64,000 bases of DNA from Zhenpiania hominis. Lineage in GTDB: Bacteria; Bacillota; Clostridia; Peptostreptococcales; Anaerovoracaceae. A model generated the notes under the pieces. That model made no database searches. It was not told the DNA's origin and saw only the letters and a program-made list of their open reading frames with translations. Made by a program: the position numbers and the translations under genes. Location of the stretch: contig NZ_JACRYT010000014.1 of NCBI RefSeq assembly GCF_014333425.1, forward strand, positions 1-64,000, in the 5' to 3' direction. Below are positions 61,637 to 64,000 of the stretch, one piece after another (the first letter of the stretch is position 1; every line of letters begins with the position of its first letter).

Positions 61637-63678
61637 TTTTGAAGGATTTTTTTACTCTTATTCACCACATAGGCGCTGCCGCCCCTGTCCTTCACATCTT
61701 CCACCATAGTCACCAGAAGCAGGGAATTCTCTTTGTTTCCTTTTTCATTGTATACACAGAACCATCCCAACTCCGTACCGGAAGTATCATCTTGGGAAGT
61801 CTTGATCTCCGCGGTTCCTGTTTTTCCTGCCAGGAGGGTGTCGGAAAGCTGCGCCCCGTGTCCGGTACCGTTTTCGTTTTGAATCACTTCAATCAGATCC
61901 GAGCGAATCTGAGATACAGCGCTTTTGCTGAACACATCTTCCAACCAGGTTTCGGTCTTGCCGCTGGTTTCCAAATACGGCTTTATCATGTCTCCTTCAT
62001 TAAAAAACGCCGAGTACATACTAGCCAGATGCAGGGGATTCACAAGGATCTCCCCCTGTCCGTACCCGCTGTCCGCCAGTTGAATTTCTGTGGACATCGG
62101 CTTTCCATCATTGGTATACTGAGACGGGTTCATCTCCACCGCAAAGGGAATCTCCTGTCCGAATCCCGCTTTCTGAAGAGACTGGGCCAGGGTATCCGCC
62201 CCAATCTGCAGAGCCGCCTTGGCGAAATAAATATTGTCCGAATAAATCAGAGCGTTTTTCAGGTTGGCTGCTCCGCTGTATTCATGAAGGGTTGTCACAC
62301 TATATCCGCCCCAGCTGCTGTCTTTCTGCCAGCTGAGACCGCTGTGCCCCATATCCTGATCGGCCTCCAGCTTTCCCGAAGTGATACCGACAGCTCCTAC
62401 AATGGGCTTCAAAGAAGATCCCGGACACCATGTTTGTTTAAAGCGGTTATACATGGGACTGTCTTTATCATTATTCAGTTCCTTCCAGCGGTTTTCCGAC
62501 ATACCCACTACAAAGTCATTGCTGTCATAGGAAGGCGTGCTGACTAGCGCCAGGACCTCGCCGGTCTTTGGATTCATGGCTACGGTACAGCTTTTGTCCT
62601 CTTTATAGGTATCATACAGGGCGCTCTGAAGCTGAGCGTTGATTGTAAGATGAATATCCTCTCCATCCTTCTGCTTCGTCTCCGCCAGCACCGCTTTTTC
62701 GTTTCCGTCTTCATTGTAAATCACAATTTTTTCGCCGTCGATACCGTGCAGCCGCTGCTCATACAGCTTTTCCAGGCCGCTCTTTCCGATGACACTGTAT
62801 TCATCGTATCCCTTGTCTTTTCGTGATTCCAGCTCTTCAGCGCTGATTCCCTGTACATATCCCACCAGGTGCGCTGTATCTTCAGCCAAAGGGTAAACCC
62901 GGCTTTCTTCATCGCCGATGATCACTCCCGGAATCTCCAGCAGCTGTTTCTGCACTTCCGCGTTTTCCAGATCCACGGTACTGGAAGAATTTTCATTGAC
63001 CTTTTTCAGCTTTTTAATAGGTACCAGCAGATCATCCTTAACCCATTCCGCGTCCAGCTTATTCTCAATATCGGAAACCGACATATCCAGAAGCTCCGCC
63101 ATTCTTTTCAGATCCGCGGAAGGCTCTTCGCTCATTTTTCCGGGAATCAAACCGACAGAAGCCACAGCTCCCTTTCCTGCCAAAAGCTTTCCGTTCCGAT
63201 CGTAGATATTTCCCCTTTCCGCTTCTAAAGTTACGACTTTTACGGTATCCTCGCTGCCAAGCTGGGGAAAAATCAGTCCATCGGTCCAGGCAATCCGGTA
63301 TCTCCCGTCTTCTTTATGTATATTCATTTCATTTGGAAAACGGATTTCCCCTGCCGAAGAATCCAGGATCGTCCGATAAGAAACGGCCCCTTCTTTTTCC
63401 TTAAAAACCCGGATCGTAATATTCTTCGCTCCGATGCCTTCATATATATTTTGATTGCGGGTGACAAATTCCTTTTTACTCACCTGGTTTCTGCTTTCCT
63501 CGTCCAACATTTCGTACATGGAATCATACTCCTGCCGCTCAATACAGGCCATATACTGTTTCAAAACCGCTTCCGGCGATTTGAGGATCGCAAACCTGTA
63601 AATCAGCAGAGCCGCGGCGATCAGGATCAACACCCCCGCCACAATAACCAAAATCTTATGTTTTTTCAAAAGCTCCAT
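61618..63678 (-). CDS. MecA/PBP2a-type class B penicillin-binding protein
   Basis: 686 residues. Membrane anchor (about 9-28), then an NTF2-like MecA N-domain (about 30-145: SPEAVLKQYMACIERQEYD start), a dimerisation/pedestal domain (RGNIYDRNGKLLA near 160), and a transpeptidase domain with S421-S-L-K424, SDN near 480 and KTGTAE near 618. This domain order is that of low-affinity PBPs such as PBP2a. GGAGGA precedes the ATG. Its promoter carries two BlaI-type operators, so it should be induced by beta-lactams through the facing blaI-blaR1 pair. Low affinity itself cannot be proved from sequence. Confidence 0.9.
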   Translation of the reverse strand: MELLKKHKILVIVAGVLILIAAALLIYRFAILKSPEAVLKQYMACIERQEYDSMYEMLDEESRNQVSKKEFVTRNQNIYEGIGAKNITIRVFKEKEGAVSYRTILDSSAGEIRFPNEMNIHKEDGRYRIAWTDGLIFPQLGSEDTVKVVTLEAERGNIYDRNGKLLAGKGAVASVGLIPGKMSEEPSADLKRMAELLDMSVSDIENKLDAEWVKDDLLVPIKKLKKVNENSSSTVDLENAEVQKQLLEIPGVIIGDEESRVYPLAEDTAHLVGYVQGISAEELESRKDKGYDEYSVIGKSGLEKLYEQRLHGIDGEKIVIYNEDGNEKAVLAETKQKDGEDIHLTINAQLQSALYDTYKEDKSCTVAMNPKTGEVLALVSTPSYDSNDFVVGMSENRWKELNNDKDSPMYNRFKQTWCPGSSLKPIVGAVGITSGKLEADQDMGHSGLSWQKDSSWGGYSVTTLHEYSGAANLKNALIYSDNIYFAKAALQIGADTLAQSLQKAGFGQEIPFAVEMNPSQYTNDGKPMSTEIQLADSGYGQGEILVNPLHLASMYSAFFNEGDMIKPYLETSGKTETWLEDVFSKSAVSQIRSDLIEVIQNENGTGHGAQLSDTLLAGKTGTAEIKTSQDDTSGTELGWFCVYNEKGNKENSLLLVTMVEDVKDRGGSAYVVNKSKKILQKYMPAD

Positions 63679-63699
63679 CTCTATCTTCCTCCATTACAC

Positions 63700-63711
63700 T
63701 TACATTTGTAA
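63700..63711 (-). promoter_or_regulatory. BlaI operator 1 at the PBP promoter
   Basis: TTACATTTGTAA, a TTACA-NN-TGTAA palindrome, lies downstream of the -10 box between promoter and ribosome site. Its centre is 24 bases from that of operator 2. Confidence 0.85.
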
Positions 63712-63720
63712 TCTTTTTAA

Positions 63721-63749
63721 ATCTTACACCTGTAAGCGATAAAAGTCAA
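63721..63749 (-). promoter_or_regulatory. Promoter of the MecA-type PBP gene
   Basis: On the - strand TTGACT (63744-63749) and TAAGAT (63721-63726) are spaced by 17 bases. Operator 2 overlaps the spacer and -10. Confidence 0.85.
63724..63735 (-). promoter_or_regulatory. BlaI operator 2 at the PBP promoter
   Basis: TTACACCTGTAA overlaps the -10 box and spacer, a position that would block polymerase directly. Confidence 0.85.
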
Positions 63750-63751
63750 TC

Positions 63752-63801
63752 TTTTAAAAAGAAAAAGAGACATACCGCGATTTTTATTGACGCAATATGT
63801 C
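63752..63801 (-). terminator. Terminator of the nitroreductase gene
   Basis: An 11-bp stem with two G-T pairs (63769-63779 with 63791-63801) is followed on the - strand by TCTTTTTCTTTTT. It ends just before the -35 of the PBP promoter and insulates it. Confidence 0.85.
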
Positions 63802-63823
63802 CCCTTTCCTTTTTATTTTCGTT

Positions 63824-64000
63824 CTAGTCCAGATAAGTCACTAAATCTTCCACACTTTTGCGTCTCGGCGCTTTGGGCTCTTCATCCGGATACCCCATAG
63901 CAATCAGCGCCGCCACTTTTTGACCTTCCGGAACCGGGATAACCTCGCTTACTTTCGATTCATCAAAAATTCCCATAATAACGGTGCCTACCCCTTTGTC
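63824..64000 (-). CDS. Nitroreductase family protein (3' part, runs off the window)
   Basis: The last 58 codons are present, ending TAG at 63824-63826. The encoded C-terminus has the nitroreductase pattern: GVGTVIMGIFDE, then PVPEGQKVAALIAMGYP followed by DEEPKAPRRKSVEDLV. These FMN enzymes use NAD(P)H to reduce nitroaromatics or related compounds. The start lies beyond the window. Confidence 0.85.
   Translation of the reverse strand, partial: DKGVGTVIMGIFDESKVSEVIPVPEGQKVAALIAMGYPDEEPKAPRRKSVEDLVTYLD

Overview
The window comes from a low-to-moderate GC Firmicute, most likely an anaerobic member of class Clostridia. Four things point that way: the division and cell-wall (dcw) cluster order with no ftsA or murC, the run rlm-type methyltransferase-pheS-pheT-zapA-mutS2, strong GGAGG ribosome sites with frequent TTG and GTG starts, and several Clostridia-typical families (AddA, DUF523, DUF711/ACT, Bce-like ABC modules). 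Family and genus cannot be fixed from the sequence alone. I saw no tRNA, rRNA, CRISPR array or insertion sequence.

Layout. 1-5.1 kb (+): thiamine diphosphokinase, an ECF transporter S component coupled to an amidohydrolase, then an AI-2E-type permease, an AEC permease and an SGNH hydrolase. 5.1-9.2 kb (-): AddA helicase-nuclease and a small membrane protein. 9.3-14.7 kb: gpmI, two FAD oxidoreductases and a membrane-anchored metallophosphoesterase, with good terminators between convergent genes. 14.7-16.1 kb (-): a three-gene operon (small membrane protein, KdpD-type Usp domain, DUF308). 16.2-30.0 kb (-): one almost gap-free run holding a membrane protein, TPR protein, two radical SAM enzymes, argS, DUF523, mutS2, zapA, pheT, pheS and an RNA 2'-O-methyltransferase. 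30.1-44.6 kb (-): the dcw cluster mraZ-rsmH-ftsL-pbp-murE-murF-mraY-murD-ftsW-murG-murA-ftsQ-ftsZ. It carries an array of MraZ-like boxes in front of mraZ and a second promoter in front of ftsZ.

44.8-47.8 kb is a decayed patch: a 5'-truncated YczE-like gene, a frameshifted small gene, an orphan immunity-like gene and a polysaccharide deacetylase. 47.8-51.7 kb (+) holds a radical SAM protein, the ACT/DUF711 pair and a PLP desulfhydrase/deaminase. mntP (-) follows, under a yybP-ykoY manganese riboswitch.

52.5-63.8 kb is a block of envelope-stress and antibiotic-response genes. It contains a Bce-type two-component system plus ABC transporter, a YtrA-type GntR regulator plus ABC transporter, and a BlaI-BlaR1 pair facing a MecA-type penicillin-binding protein. 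The sequence itself shows matching TTACA-NN-TGTAA operators at both the blaI promoter and the PBP promoter, which makes this a complete inducible beta-lactam-response module. The window closes inside a nitroreductase gene.

The most notable observations are the mec-like regulon with its three operators, a MurE that lacks its whole N-terminal UDP-MurNAc-binding domain although it sits in an otherwise intact dcw cluster, a structured RNA candidate downstream of gpmI, and the decayed patch beside the dcw promoter.
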